This document shows, one piece after another, positions 18,261 to 26,795 of a stretch of DNA of 64,000 nucleotides (its first letter is position 1; every line of letters starts with the position of its first letter). Source of the DNA: UBA668 sp040081465 (GTDB taxonomy: Bacteria > Actinomycetota > Acidimicrobiia > Acidimicrobiales > Ilumatobacteraceae); the NCBI GenBank assembly GCA_040081465.1, contig JBEBGL010000001.1, positions 186,001-250,000 of the forward strand, in the 5' to 3' direction. A model generated the notes under the pieces. It searched no databases. It was not told the DNA's origin and saw only the letters and a list, made by a program, of their open reading frames with translations. Position numbers and translations under genes: made by a program.

Positions 18261-19016
18261 ATGCAGAACGCATTCGGTGAGCCGCAGCAAGTGCTCTTGC
18301 TTGGTGGAACGAGCGATATCGGACTTGCGATCGTTACGGCCTTTCAGCAGCCAACCCTTCGTCGGGTTGTGCTCGCATGCCGCGACGTGGCCAAGGGAGA
18401 AGCACAAGCATCCGAGCTACGTCGTGGCGGCGCAGAAGTCGTCGTCGTCGTCGAGTTTCATGGAGAGAACACCTCCAGCCACCAATCGTTGATCGATTCG
18501 ATCGCGGGTGACATCGATGTTGCCATCGTGGCGTTCGCCCAATTGGGCGATGCAGAGTTGACCACGGTCGACGCGGTGGCCGCCGCGGAATTGTGCAATG
18601 TGAATTTTGCCGCGGCTGTGTCGACGACGATCGCAGTCGGAAACCGAATGCGCGCGCAGGGCCACGGCGCCATCGTCGTTCTCAGCAGCGTCGCAGGCGA
18701 GAGAGTACGCAAGGCCAACCCTGTGTACGGCGGTGCAAAGGCCGGCCTTGACGGTTTTGCGCAAGGATATGGAGATGCGGTCGCCGCCGACGGCGTGCAT
18801 GTCATGTTGGTGCGCCCCGGCTTTGTTCATTCACAAATGACAGCCGGCATGAAGCCGGCACCGTTCGCGACCACTCCCGACGAGGTCGCGAAGGTTGTGA
18901 TCGCAGGCCTGCAGAATCGACGTCGCATAGTGTGGGCGCCGAGAGTTCTGCGACCGGTCTTCTCCGCCCTGCGCCATGTGCCGGGTCCACTGTGGCGACG
19001 CCTACCACTTCAGTAA
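18261..19016 (+). CDS. dprE2: Decaprenylphosphoryl-2-keto-ribose reductase (DprE2), SDR family
   Basis: A 251-residue short-chain dehydrogenase that would reduce the DprE1 product to decaprenylphosphoryl arabinose (DPA). The nucleotide-binding motif is LLLGGTSDIGLAI, the catalytic Ser is in VLSSVAGERVRKANPVYGGAKAG, with Tyr-x-x-x-Lys in VYGGAK, and RPGFVHSQMTAGM is a DprE2-like C-terminal block. ATG 18261 has GGAG about 7 nt upstream. A (GTC)5 run at 18438-18452 encodes a poly-Val strand. Immediate adjacency to dprE1 makes the assignment strong. Confidence 0.92.
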   Translation: MQNAFGEPQQVLLLGGTSDIGLAIVTAFQQPTLRRVVLACRDVAKGEAQASELRRGGAEVVVVVEFHGENTSSHQSLIDSIAGDIDVAIVAFAQLGDAELTTVDAVAAAELCNVNFAAAVSTTIAVGNRMRAQGHGAIVVLSSVAGERVRKANPVYGGAKAGLDGFAQGYGDAVAADGVHVMLVRPGFVHSQMTAGMKPAPFATTPDEVAKVVIAGLQNRRRIVWAPRVLRPVFSALRHVPGPLWRRLPLQ

Positions 19017-20164
19017 GCGACGTCGTCGGCGATCTCGAGTCGCTGGGAATCCGGCGCGTGCACGTTCTGGCGTGGCGTGACCTCGATGACGCAGACGCGG
19101 GCGGTTCAGAAGTACACGCCGACGAAGTGATGCGTCGCTGGGCTGCGGCCGGGCTTGATGTTGTGCATCGCACTTCTGCAGCACGTGGGCTGCCCGCCAC
19201 CGCGCAGCGCAACGGTTACTCGGTGGTCAGACGCGGTAGTCGCTACAGCGTGTTTCCGCGGACGGTGGTGGCCGAGCTGGCGCGCCGCATGGGACCGTTC
19301 GACGCGCTGGTTGAGATTTGGAACGGCGTGCCGTGGTTCAGCCCACTGTGGTGCCGACGACCCAACATCACCGTTCTCCATCACGTGCACGACCAAATGT
19401 GGGAGCAGATGTTTCCACGGCCCATTGCCTCGCTATGTCGTGTGGTCGAGACAAAGATCGCGCCGCTTGCATACCGTCGAACGATGGTCGTGTCGGGCAG
19501 TGAGTCGACCACTGCTCACTTGCGCGAACTCGGTTATCGGTCTGATCGCACTGTCGTAGTGCCGTACGGCGTGGCGGCGTCGTACTCGGCCGGCGGCCAT
19601 CGCGCCGAGCACCCGTTGGTGCTCAGCGTTGGCCGACTTGCGCCGGTCAAGGAGCACGAGCTACTTATCGACGCAGCGCTACGAGCCAAGCAGCGAGTGC
19701 CTGAGCTCCGGCTGGTCATCGTCGGTACCGGACCGCGTCGTGCCGCCCTCGAGCAGTTGATCTCCGCACGTGACGCAAGTGAGTGGATCACAATGCGTGG
19801 TCGGGTCGAACTCGCTGAGTTGATCTCTTTGTACCGCGAGGCGTGGTTGGTGGCGAGCGCGTCGCGGTCTGAAGGCTGGGGACTGACACTCACGGAGGCG
19901 GCAGCGTGCGGCACGCCAGCAGTAGTGACAGACATAGCAGGGCATCGTTGCAGCGTCATCGATGGCGTGACGGGCTTGCTTGCGCCCGTCGAGGAACTGG
20001 GGGAGCGGATTGCCGATGTCTTGCTCGACGACCGGCTGCGTGAGCGCCTGGGCAGACAGGCGTTGGAGCGCGCTGGCACACTTAGCTGGGATTCATCAGC
20101 AGTTGGCCTGCTTGCGGCGCTGCGCGACGAGGCTCGTCGGCGTGCCGAGTTGAAGCGTCGTTAG
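18992..20164 (+). CDS. GT4-family glycosyltransferase
   Basis: A GT-B fold glycosyltransferase of about 390 residues. The N-terminal domain shows WRDLDDADAGGSEVHADEV, a sugar-nucleotide/acceptor glycine loop common in GT4. The C-terminal domain has LSVGRLAPVKEHELLIDAA and the EX7E-type block SRSEGWGLTLTEAAACGTP. It probably transfers a sugar from a nucleotide donor to a lipid-linked acceptor on the cytoplasmic face. I used GTG 18992, which overlaps dprE2 by 25 bp; the longer frame lies wholly inside dprE2. It ends 4 bp from the convergent oxygenase gene. Confidence 0.85.
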   Translation: MATPTTSVSDVVGDLESLGIRRVHVLAWRDLDDADAGGSEVHADEVMRRWAAAGLDVVHRTSAARGLPATAQRNGYSVVRRGSRYSVFPRTVVAELARRMGPFDALVEIWNGVPWFSPLWCRRPNITVLHHVHDQMWEQMFPRPIASLCRVVETKIAPLAYRRTMVVSGSESTTAHLRELGYRSDRTVVVPYGVAASYSAGGHRAEHPLVLSVGRLAPVKEHELLIDAALRAKQRVPELRLVIVGTGPRRAALEQLISARDASEWITMRGRVELAELISLYREAWLVASASRSEGWGLTLTEAAACGTPAVVTDIAGHRCSVIDGVTGLLAPVEELGERIADVLLDDRLRERLGRQALERAGTLSWDSSAVGLLAALRDEARRRAELKRR

Positions 20165-20168
20165 CGCT

Positions 20169-21041
20169 TCACCGCTTCTTTCGTGAGAACGTGCCGAGCA
20201 CCTTGCTGACAAATTTGTCCGAGAGATGAAAGCGTCGCTTCAGCACGTCGTAGGTCGCGAGCGCCTTCTTGTCTAGATAGATCCACAGTCCCTTGATGCC
20301 ATCGCCCGGACGAGCGCGGTAGTCGGTCGACCTTTTCAACGGGTTTGCTTCCTCAGTGAAGTAATACAGCGCCATCGATTGGCGAGCGACGCCGTCGGGG
20401 CACTTCAACGGCTCGGGGTGCCCGTGATACGAGTCCTCGTCGGTCGTGAACAGCAGAATGCGATTTCCGAGAGGGGCGATTTTGCCCTGGCACGCAGAAA
20501 CCTTCTGATCCCAGAGTTCTAGTTCGCCACCCCAATCCTGCTGCCAGTCCGCGTTGAGATAAAGCAGCAGGTTTACCCTTCGGCGCCAGTTCGGCTTGCT
20601 GTGATGTGCCGTGAAGTCGGCATGGATGTTCAGATGCGCGCCGCGCAGGCTGCGGTGCAGACCACCGCCATCCAAGAGTGGGTCGGCCTGCAAACCATCG
20701 ATGCCGGTGAGTTGCGAGAGAAACTCAAGGAAGCGAGGTGACGCAAACGCATCGGAGACTTCGCGCAACGTCGCGCCCCAAGTCTCGGGCTTCGTATTCG
20801 CGTACTTTCGCTCATTGACGTGCAGATAATTCGTCCAAGCGCTCTCCTCGATCGCATTGAAGTCGGAGTAAGCCGCTTGCAATGTTGGCGGTGTCAACAC
20901 ATCGTCGAGCACGATGTGTGGGTAGGGCTGCGCAGACCGGTACTCGCCACTCAACGACGCGACGCGGTCTTCTAGCGGTCGCAGGTTGATGAGGTCATCG
21001 AGTGTCGTTTGCAAGTGAATCCTTCCCGCGATCTCGTTCAC
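20169..21041 (-). CDS. 2OG-Fe(II) oxygenase (prolyl-4-hydroxylase-like)
   Basis: A protein of about 290 residues with a double-stranded beta-helix dioxygenase core. The iron ligands are likely His-x-Asp in NIHADFTAHH and the distal His in SYHGHPEP, with Arg in ARQSMALYYF for 2-oxoglutarate. RVNLLLYLNADWQQDWGGELELW is the conserved P4H-type region. GTG 21041 is the best start; the open frame continues another 98 codons but would overlap the divergent membrane-protein gene. It may hydroxylate a glycan, lipid or protein during envelope assembly; the substrate is unknown. Confidence 0.82.
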   Translation of the reverse strand: MNEIAGRIHLQTTLDDLINLRPLEDRVASLSGEYRSAQPYPHIVLDDVLTPPTLQAAYSDFNAIEESAWTNYLHVNERKYANTKPETWGATLREVSDAFASPRFLEFLSQLTGIDGLQADPLLDGGGLHRSLRGAHLNIHADFTAHHSKPNWRRRVNLLLYLNADWQQDWGGELELWDQKVSACQGKIAPLGNRILLFTTDEDSYHGHPEPLKCPDGVARQSMALYYFTEEANPLKRSTDYRARPGDGIKGLWIYLDKKALATYDVLKRRFHLSDKFVSKVLGTFSRKKR

Positions 21042-21076
21042 ACCCGGCGAGTTTGCCCCGCCTCCAGAATTTCCTG

Positions 21077-21082
21077 AGGCTA
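21077..21082 (-). promoter_or_regulatory. Putative -10 element TAGCCT for the 2OG oxygenase gene
   Basis: Minus-strand TAGCCT, the inverted copy of the plus-strand TAGCCT at 21093-21098; the two 6-bp arms are 10 bp apart. It would leave a leader of roughly 30 nt before GTG 21041. Confidence 0.3.
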
Positions 21083-21092
21083 GGCGCTGCGG

Positions 21093-21098
21093 TAGCCT
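21093..21098 (+). promoter_or_regulatory. Putative -10 element TAGCCT, leaderless promoter of the 684-residue membrane protein gene
   Basis: TAGCCT is 7 nt before ATG 21106 with no ribosome-binding site between. Confidence 0.45.
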
Positions 21099-21105
21099 AC
21101 CCACG

Positions 21106-23160
21106 ATGTCGACGGCGGCGAATGTAGACGAGCTGCGCTTCCGAAGGTCGATGCTGTGCGCAACGGCCATCGGGGCGCTGCTCTTTGTCTCGCTGCTGTG
21201 GAGCTTCGGATTCCATCCGCTGCACCAGGCTCTTACGGGCGGCGAATTCTCAGGGTTCTTCGACGAGCAGGCGAAGGCGCTGCTCAACGGACACCTCGAC
21301 ATTCCGCGCGGTTCGGCCGGCATCGAGGGATTCATAGTTGATGGCCGCGAGTATCTGTACTACCCGCCTGGCCCTGCGATTGTGAGAATGCCGATCGTTG
21401 CTGTCGCCGAACCCTTCACTGACTATCTTCACTGGCGACTGACGGCGCCCTCGATGCTCGTTGCCTGGTTTGTTCTAGCGTTCACCGCCGGACGGCTGAT
21501 GTGGAAGGTTCGTCAGTTGGTGCGCCCGGAGGCGGCGCTTGGTCGGTGGGAAGCGGCAATGTTTGGAGTGCTGCACGTGTCTTTGTGTGCAGGGTCGGTT
21601 GTTCTTTTCCTTGCATCGATGCCGTGGGTGTACCACGAGGTTTATATGTGGTCGATCGCGCTCGCCCTCGGGACGGCGCTCGCGCTAATCCGGCTGGCGG
21701 AGACACCATCGCGCAGGACGGTGCTCGTCTTCGGTGGATTCGTCCTTGCCGCGGTGCTGGTTCGCGCAACGGCCGGGTGGGGACTCGCTGTTGCCGCGGT
21801 TGTTATGGCCATCTGGATGTGGCGTGGTGGCTTTGGCCCGGAAGGACGACGCCTGTCGCCGTGGGTAGCTTTCGCTGGCCTTGCACCGCTGGCCGTTGGC
21901 GTTGCCATCAACTGGGCCAAGTTCCAACACCCGTATCTGTTTCCGCTCGAAAAGCAGGTCTTTACCCCGATGAGCCCGCGGCGACAGCGGGCGCTTGCCG
22001 CGAACGGTGGCGACATAGTGTCGTTCGACCTGCTGCCCTCAACTGTGACGGCCTATCTGCGGCCGAACGGCATTCGCTTCATGTCAGTCTTCCCGTACGT
22101 CTCGTTGCCCGCTCGCCCGGCAGCGACTGTCGGTGACGCAGTACTCGACCAGCCATACCGCACGGGCAGCGTCACAGCGTTCATGCCATTGCTGTTCGGT
22201 CTGACTGTCTGGGGCGCGGTCACAATGTTTCGAAAGAGCACTCGTGTAGCGACGCGCCTGGTGCGTGTTCCATTCGCTGCAGCAACGCTGATTGCAAGTC
22301 CGATCATGATCTACGGCTACATCGGCTATCGCTACACGTCGGAGTTCATCCCGATTCTCGCGATCGGCAGCATCGTGGGCTTGTCGCACATTGTGGCGGT
22401 GACGGCGCCGTGGCTTCGTGTTCGACGAATGTTGGTGTTGTCGGGTGTTTCGCTGCTAGCGACGTTCGGCATTGTGGCCAACATGGCGGCGGGCGTGTCG
22501 CTGCAACACATCAGTAACCCAGGTCCGCTACTCGACCGCTACGTCAGAGCGCAGCTGAGATTCGACGATCTAGTTGGGGGAGGGCTGGCCGATCATGTTT
22601 ATCTAGTCGACGAGCTGCCCAACGAGTCGTTTGGAGATCAGATAGCGATCGTTGGCGAGTGTGAGGGGGCATTCATGGGAACCGGCGACATCTACGGACC
22701 ATGGGAGCCGATCGCGATGCGAGAGTGGTCCGTCGCCATCACAATCTCCGAAGACCTTCCGGACGGCACCATCATCGAGCTTGGTCGTGTTGGCAGCCCT
22801 GTGATCACACCGAGTGTCGGCGTCTCATCGACTATTGGCGTCGAGTTGCAAGATGGCCAGTTCCGCACACGTATCGAGCGCCCTGGCGACCCAAATCTTG
22901 GGCAGTGGACGCCCTATGTAATCGGTGTTCCGTTTCACCAAGAGGTTTTGGTGAGTGTCCGGCATCACGTCTACTCGGTTGAACCAGCACCTGAAGGCAA
23001 GAAGGTTCTCGCTCCATTCGTCGTGTTCGCCAATGATGTCAATACTCCGATGTTCTTTGTTCCCTCGAACGAACGAATTGACGGCGCAGAGTTGGAGTTC
23101 ACCAAGAAACCGAATAGCAGTTTGTGTGACGAGTTGCGTGCACTCGCGGAGAACGACTGA
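21106..23160 (+). CDS. GT-C-like polytopic membrane protein with C-terminal soluble domain (paralogue 1)
   Basis: A 684-residue protein. Residues 1-480 hold about ten hydrophobic spans. The first extracytoplasmic loop has FFDEQAKALLNGHLDIP and GIEGFIVDGREYLYYPPGP, a layout like GT-C glycosyltransferases whose acidic residues bind a polyprenyl-phosphate donor. Residues ~490-684 form a soluble, beta-rich region ending in LCDELRALAEND. I cannot assign a known enzyme. It is a clear paralogue of the next gene, to which it is coupled by a TGATG overlap. Given the neighbours, transfer of arabinose or another lipid-linked sugar is possible but unproven. Confidence 0.7.
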   Translation: MSTAANVDELRFRRSMLCATAIGALLFVSLLWSFGFHPLHQALTGGEFSGFFDEQAKALLNGHLDIPRGSAGIEGFIVDGREYLYYPPGPAIVRMPIVAVAEPFTDYLHWRLTAPSMLVAWFVLAFTAGRLMWKVRQLVRPEAALGRWEAAMFGVLHVSLCAGSVVLFLASMPWVYHEVYMWSIALALGTALALIRLAETPSRRTVLVFGGFVLAAVLVRATAGWGLAVAAVVMAIWMWRGGFGPEGRRLSPWVAFAGLAPLAVGVAINWAKFQHPYLFPLEKQVFTPMSPRRQRALAANGGDIVSFDLLPSTVTAYLRPNGIRFMSVFPYVSLPARPAATVGDAVLDQPYRTGSVTAFMPLLFGLTVWGAVTMFRKSTRVATRLVRVPFAAATLIASPIMIYGYIGYRYTSEFIPILAIGSIVGLSHIVAVTAPWLRVRRMLVLSGVSLLATFGIVANMAAGVSLQHISNPGPLLDRYVRAQLRFDDLVGGGLADHVYLVDELPNESFGDQIAIVGECEGAFMGTGDIYGPWEPIAMREWSVAITISEDLPDGTIIELGRVGSPVITPSVGVSSTIGVELQDGQFRTRIERPGDPNLGQWTPYVIGVPFHQEVLVSVRHHVYSVEPAPEGKKVLAPFVVFANDVNTPMFFVPSNERIDGAELEFTKKPNSSLCDELRALAEND

Positions 23161-25331
23161 TGGTGGCTCGCCTTTGGAGCTTGCTTCGACTGGGCTTGCA
23201 GCGGCCGCCGAAAGTCGGCGACCGAACAGACCGTCGTCGCTGGAGTCGCGCAGTAGCGGTAGGTGGGGCATGCGCGCTCCTTTTGCAGACATGGATGCTG
23301 ACCGCCGGAACCTGGAATCTGCTGCGCTGGGAACGGTCGGCAGATTTCTACGAAGGACAAGCTCGAGCGATACTCGGCGCATCCTTGGCGATGGATGCGC
23401 GCGTGCTCGGCATCGAAGGCTTCTTGCGCGGCCCGAACTGGTACATGTATTTCGGCCCCGTTCCAGCCGCCTTTCGGATTCCGATCGTTGCATTCACAAA
23501 GCGTCTCGACGGTCGGCTCGGAACGTTGTCGATGCTTGCCGCACTGTGTCTCTTGGTCGTAGTCGTCAACGGCCTGTTCTGGCGGCTTCGTGCACGTCTG
23601 CTTGGAGGCCAACGCGTTTCGCGAGCGGAAGCGGCGGGTTCAGCCGGTCTGATCTTCGTCATCGTCGGCGGTAGCAGCTTGCTGTTCTTGAGCAGCCGCA
23701 CCTGGATCTATCACGAAGCGATCGTGTGGGGCGTGGTCTTCACGATGGCCAGCTACTGGGCACTATGGCTTTGGCTCGACTACGGCTCACGACGATTTCT
23801 CGTGTGGGCATCGGGTTTCGCCACACTGGCAATGCACAGTCGAGCGTCGGTAGGTGCCGGCGCAGTTGCCGCGTTGGTTGCTGTCGTCGGCGCGCAAGTC
23901 CTGTTGCGAATCGTGCCGGACGGAAAATCGCTCGCAACGCGCACATTGACATTTGTACGCCGATGCGTTAGCCCACCGATTGGCCAGCGTGGACCACTAC
24001 GACTGATGATTACCGCGGTTGTCGTGCCGGTCGTGACATTCTCATTTCTCAGTTGGCTGAAGTTTCGCACGCTGTTTGCAGTGCCATGGCCGACACAGCG
24101 TTACAGCCAGATGGATCAGGCTCGACAACAGATGCTGGCCGCAAACGACGGCACGCTCTTCAACTGGAGCTTCGTTCCGTCCAACTTCCTGCAGTACTGG
24201 CGCCCTGATGGACTGGGCTTTTCAAAGCAGTTTCCGTTCATCGACTTTCCACAGCGGAAGATGCCCTTGATAGGTGAACCCGTATACGACCTCATCGACT
24301 TCACTGCGGGAATTCCAGCAACGATGCCGGTGCTCGTGCTGTTGGGAGTCGTTGGCGTCGTCGCAATGCTGCGCTCTCGGCGGAGCGAGTTGGCCGAGCT
24401 GCGGCCGCTGCTGATTGGGTCGATAGTCGGCTCGATTTCTGTGCTCCAAATCGGTTACATCGCCAATCGCTACCAAAGCGACTTCCTCCCGCTCACTGTG
24501 GTTCCGGCGTTGGCCGGTGCGGTCGTTTTCACGGGTTGGGTTCGCCAGCGGCGTCGATTGGTTGCTCGATCTGCTGTAGGCGCGGTGGTTGTCGCCGGCG
24601 TCTTCGGAGTCCTCGCCAATCTGGCACTTGGTTACACGTTCCAACGCGCGTATTCGTCGGTGGTCCCCCCGCATGTGCTGGCAGGTTACATCCGTACTCA
24701 ATTGACGGTCGACGAATGGATCGACGATGGGCGGCTACCTAACGTGACGCAGGGAGCCGAGCTGCCAGCAAGTGGCGAGTACGGGGACCTCTTCATTGTC
24801 GGTGACTGCCAGGCGCTTTACTGGAGCGACGGTATGGACACGAATGCAGTGAAGAAGTCGAACTGGAACGGTGTTGAGCGTGCCGACGATCAAGGTGCCA
24901 TGGAGGCAAAGATCACATTCAGGCGACCAGATGCGGCCGTTGCGCAACCAATATTCACGCTCTCGCCGCGAGTCGGCGCCGCGATCGGCAAGACCGTGTT
25001 CATTTACATTGATCCTGGCAAGGAGTGGTTCCAGTTTGGCATTGCGCTATCAGACGACGGCTGGCTGGGACCCGAGCTTTCGCTCGATTACGACACGACG
25101 TACTCAATGCGTGCGGTGATCGACCCGCGAGTGAGCGTCTTCGAGCTCTACCTCGACGACCGCTTGGTCTTGTCAGACGATTATGCGGGCGGCACTGACA
25201 TAGTCCTCGGCGAGAACACGTATAACTACTCTCTGTTCAGCGATCACTTTGCCGGCGAAATCGAGCGGACACCGATCAAGATGAGCCTCTGCCACGACTT
25301 GCTTGACAGCGTGTCGCCGGCGGTCGACTAG
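23160..25331 (+). CDS. GT-C-like polytopic membrane protein with C-terminal soluble domain (paralogue 2)
   Basis: A 723-residue paralogue of the preceding protein. Shared elements include FYEGQARAILGASLAM and LGIEGFLRGPNWYMYFGP in the first loop, WIYHEAIVWG, and a segment beginning PTQRYSQMDQARQQMLAAN before the last spans. Its ~220-residue C-terminal soluble domain, with FGIALSDDGWLGPELSLD and VFELYLDDRLVLSDDY, has the look of a concanavalin/LamG-like beta sandwich, which could bind carbohydrate. ATG 23160 overlaps the previous stop by 1 nt. The 3' end overlaps the convergent GT2-methyltransferase gene by 4 bp. Function unknown. Confidence 0.7.
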   Translation: MVARLWSLLRLGLQRPPKVGDRTDRRRWSRAVAVGGACALLLQTWMLTAGTWNLLRWERSADFYEGQARAILGASLAMDARVLGIEGFLRGPNWYMYFGPVPAAFRIPIVAFTKRLDGRLGTLSMLAALCLLVVVVNGLFWRLRARLLGGQRVSRAEAAGSAGLIFVIVGGSSLLFLSSRTWIYHEAIVWGVVFTMASYWALWLWLDYGSRRFLVWASGFATLAMHSRASVGAGAVAALVAVVGAQVLLRIVPDGKSLATRTLTFVRRCVSPPIGQRGPLRLMITAVVVPVVTFSFLSWLKFRTLFAVPWPTQRYSQMDQARQQMLAANDGTLFNWSFVPSNFLQYWRPDGLGFSKQFPFIDFPQRKMPLIGEPVYDLIDFTAGIPATMPVLVLLGVVGVVAMLRSRRSELAELRPLLIGSIVGSISVLQIGYIANRYQSDFLPLTVVPALAGAVVFTGWVRQRRRLVARSAVGAVVVAGVFGVLANLALGYTFQRAYSSVVPPHVLAGYIRTQLTVDEWIDDGRLPNVTQGAELPASGEYGDLFIVGDCQALYWSDGMDTNAVKKSNWNGVERADDQGAMEAKITFRRPDAAVAQPIFTLSPRVGAAIGKTVFIYIDPGKEWFQFGIALSDDGWLGPELSLDYDTTYSMRAVIDPRVSVFELYLDDRLVLSDDYAGGTDIVLGENTYNYSLFSDHFAGEIERTPIKMSLCHDLLDSVSPAVD

Positions 25332-26782
25332 ATCGCGGTCGGCTTCAATTCATAGACAAACTGATAAGCAAACAACTGTGGGCGCGCCTTGGCTGCGAGT
25401 CGATCTGCTTTGGCGAAAGAGGCAAGCCTTCTCGCCGTTGCGCCATCGACTGAACCTCGGTTTGCGACATCAATAGGCAATCCGGTGACGTCGCGCCGAA
25501 CGATCGAGAGCCCGGCGCTCTCGAACAGCCGCTCGATGCTGCGGCGCGTAAAGAATCGAATATGTGTGCTGTCTAGAATACCGCGTTTGTCGTAGTCGAA
25601 CATTCCGAACATGACGCGCAGGCGCGGATACCAGTGCCCGAAGTTGGGAACGCTCACCAAAATCGAACCACCGCTACCCAGCAACAGTTTCGCTTCCTCG
25701 AGTACGCGACGCGGCGCATGTACGTGCTCTAGCACGTCGGCGCAGACAACGACGTCGTAACCGCTGCCGACGTCGGAAGGTATCCCTTCCTCGAGATCGC
25801 CCTGAACGAAGTGGTCGATTCGCTCCGCGAGTCCATCCGTAACCGCAAGGTCGACTCCAGTGACCTCGTGTCCGAGCGACTGCATACCCTGAGCCAAGCG
25901 CCCATCGCCGCAGCCGAGGTCGAGAATGCGGCTCGCGGGGCGAGCAGAGAGCCAGGACAAGAGCCGACCGTGCGAGGAGCCCGGCTCGTGCTTCATTTCA
26001 TAGGGCCGATCGGCGAAGGCAAGTTCGCCGGTTCCGAAGCCCATCCGATGCAGCCGATAGCGGGCGGTGAGCTTTGAAACATCCCACGCATACTTCAATC
26101 CGTTGACGTGACAAATCTCGTCGCCATAGTAAGTGGGGATCGGCAACTCGACGATTCTCGCATTGCTCTCGAGCAACTGCACGATGATCTCAGTGTCGAA
26201 GTCGAAGCCGTCTGAGTTGCGCTGAAAGGGCACGCTTTTCAACCATTCGACTGAATAGGCGCGGTAACCGCTGTGCCATTCGGAGAGCGAGGCCCCCGAC
26301 ATCGCATTCTGCATCGTGCTGAGGATGCGGTTGCCGAGGAACTTGTAGCGCGGCATGCCGCCTTCGATCGCCGCCCCGCGCTCCATCATGCGCGATCCGA
26401 ACACGGCATCGGCCTCGCCGTCGATGAGCGGTTGCACGATCTGCGGAAGGAACTCGGGTGCGTACTGACCATCGCCGTGCAGCAACACGACGATGTCGAG
26501 CTTCTCGTCGATTGCCCATCGATAACCCGCCTTCTGGTTACCTCCGTAGCCGAGATTGATCGGGTGGCGCACGAGGCGCATCGGAAGGTGAGTTCCGCGA
26601 TTCTGATAGCCGAGACCTACGAGATAGGTGTTGTCCGGACTGGCATCGTCGCACACAAGAACCTCGTCCACCTTCGAGGCGAAGTCGCGAGGAATGCGGT
26701 CGAGAGTCTTGGCCAGATGGCTCTCGGCGTTGTACGCGACTACCAATACGCCAATACGAGGCTCCGCAGACCTGTCAGACAT
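25328..26782 (-). CDS. Bifunctional GT2 glycosyltransferase - SAM methyltransferase
   Basis: A 484-residue fusion. Residues ~8-250 are a GT2 domain: VLVVAYNAESHLAKTL start, LVCDDASPDNT, LHGDGQYAPE metal motif and GSRMMERGAA, as in polyprenyl-phosphate sugar synthases. Residues ~275-480 are a class I methyltransferase: ILDLGCGDGRLAQGM motif I, VVCADVLEHVHAPRRVL and LVSVPNFGHWYPR. One protein could both transfer and methylate a sugar. No membrane span is seen. A TAGCAT hexamer 7 nt before ATG 26782 predicts a leaderless mRNA; that hexamer includes the stop codon of the AftD-like gene. Confidence 0.88.
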   Translation of the reverse strand: MSDRSAEPRIGVLVVAYNAESHLAKTLDRIPRDFASKVDEVLVCDDASPDNTYLVGLGYQNRGTHLPMRLVRHPINLGYGGNQKAGYRWAIDEKLDIVVLLHGDGQYAPEFLPQIVQPLIDGEADAVFGSRMMERGAAIEGGMPRYKFLGNRILSTMQNAMSGASLSEWHSGYRAYSVEWLKSVPFQRNSDGFDFDTEIIVQLLESNARIVELPIPTYYGDEICHVNGLKYAWDVSKLTARYRLHRMGFGTGELAFADRPYEMKHEPGSSHGRLLSWLSARPASRILDLGCGDGRLAQGMQSLGHEVTGVDLAVTDGLAERIDHFVQGDLEEGIPSDVGSGYDVVVCADVLEHVHAPRRVLEEAKLLLGSGGSILVSVPNFGHWYPRLRVMFGMFDYDKRGILDSTHIRFFTRRSIERLFESAGLSIVRRDVTGLPIDVANRGSVDGATARRLASFAKADRLAAKARPQLFAYQFVYELKPTAI

Positions 26783-26789
26783 TGCCAGG

Positions 26790-26795
26790 ATGCTA
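26790..26795 (-). promoter_or_regulatory. Putative -10 element TAGCAT, leaderless promoter of the GT2-methyltransferase gene
   Basis: TAGCAT (minus) is 7 nt before ATG 26782. Its first three bases are the TAG stop codon of the upstream AftD-like gene. Confidence 0.4.

Noticed and set aside
18438..18452. (GTC)5 repeat as a phase-variable tract in dprE2
   Set aside because: The unit is three bases, so slippage keeps the frame; it encodes a hydrophobic beta strand and is likely ordinary coding sequence.
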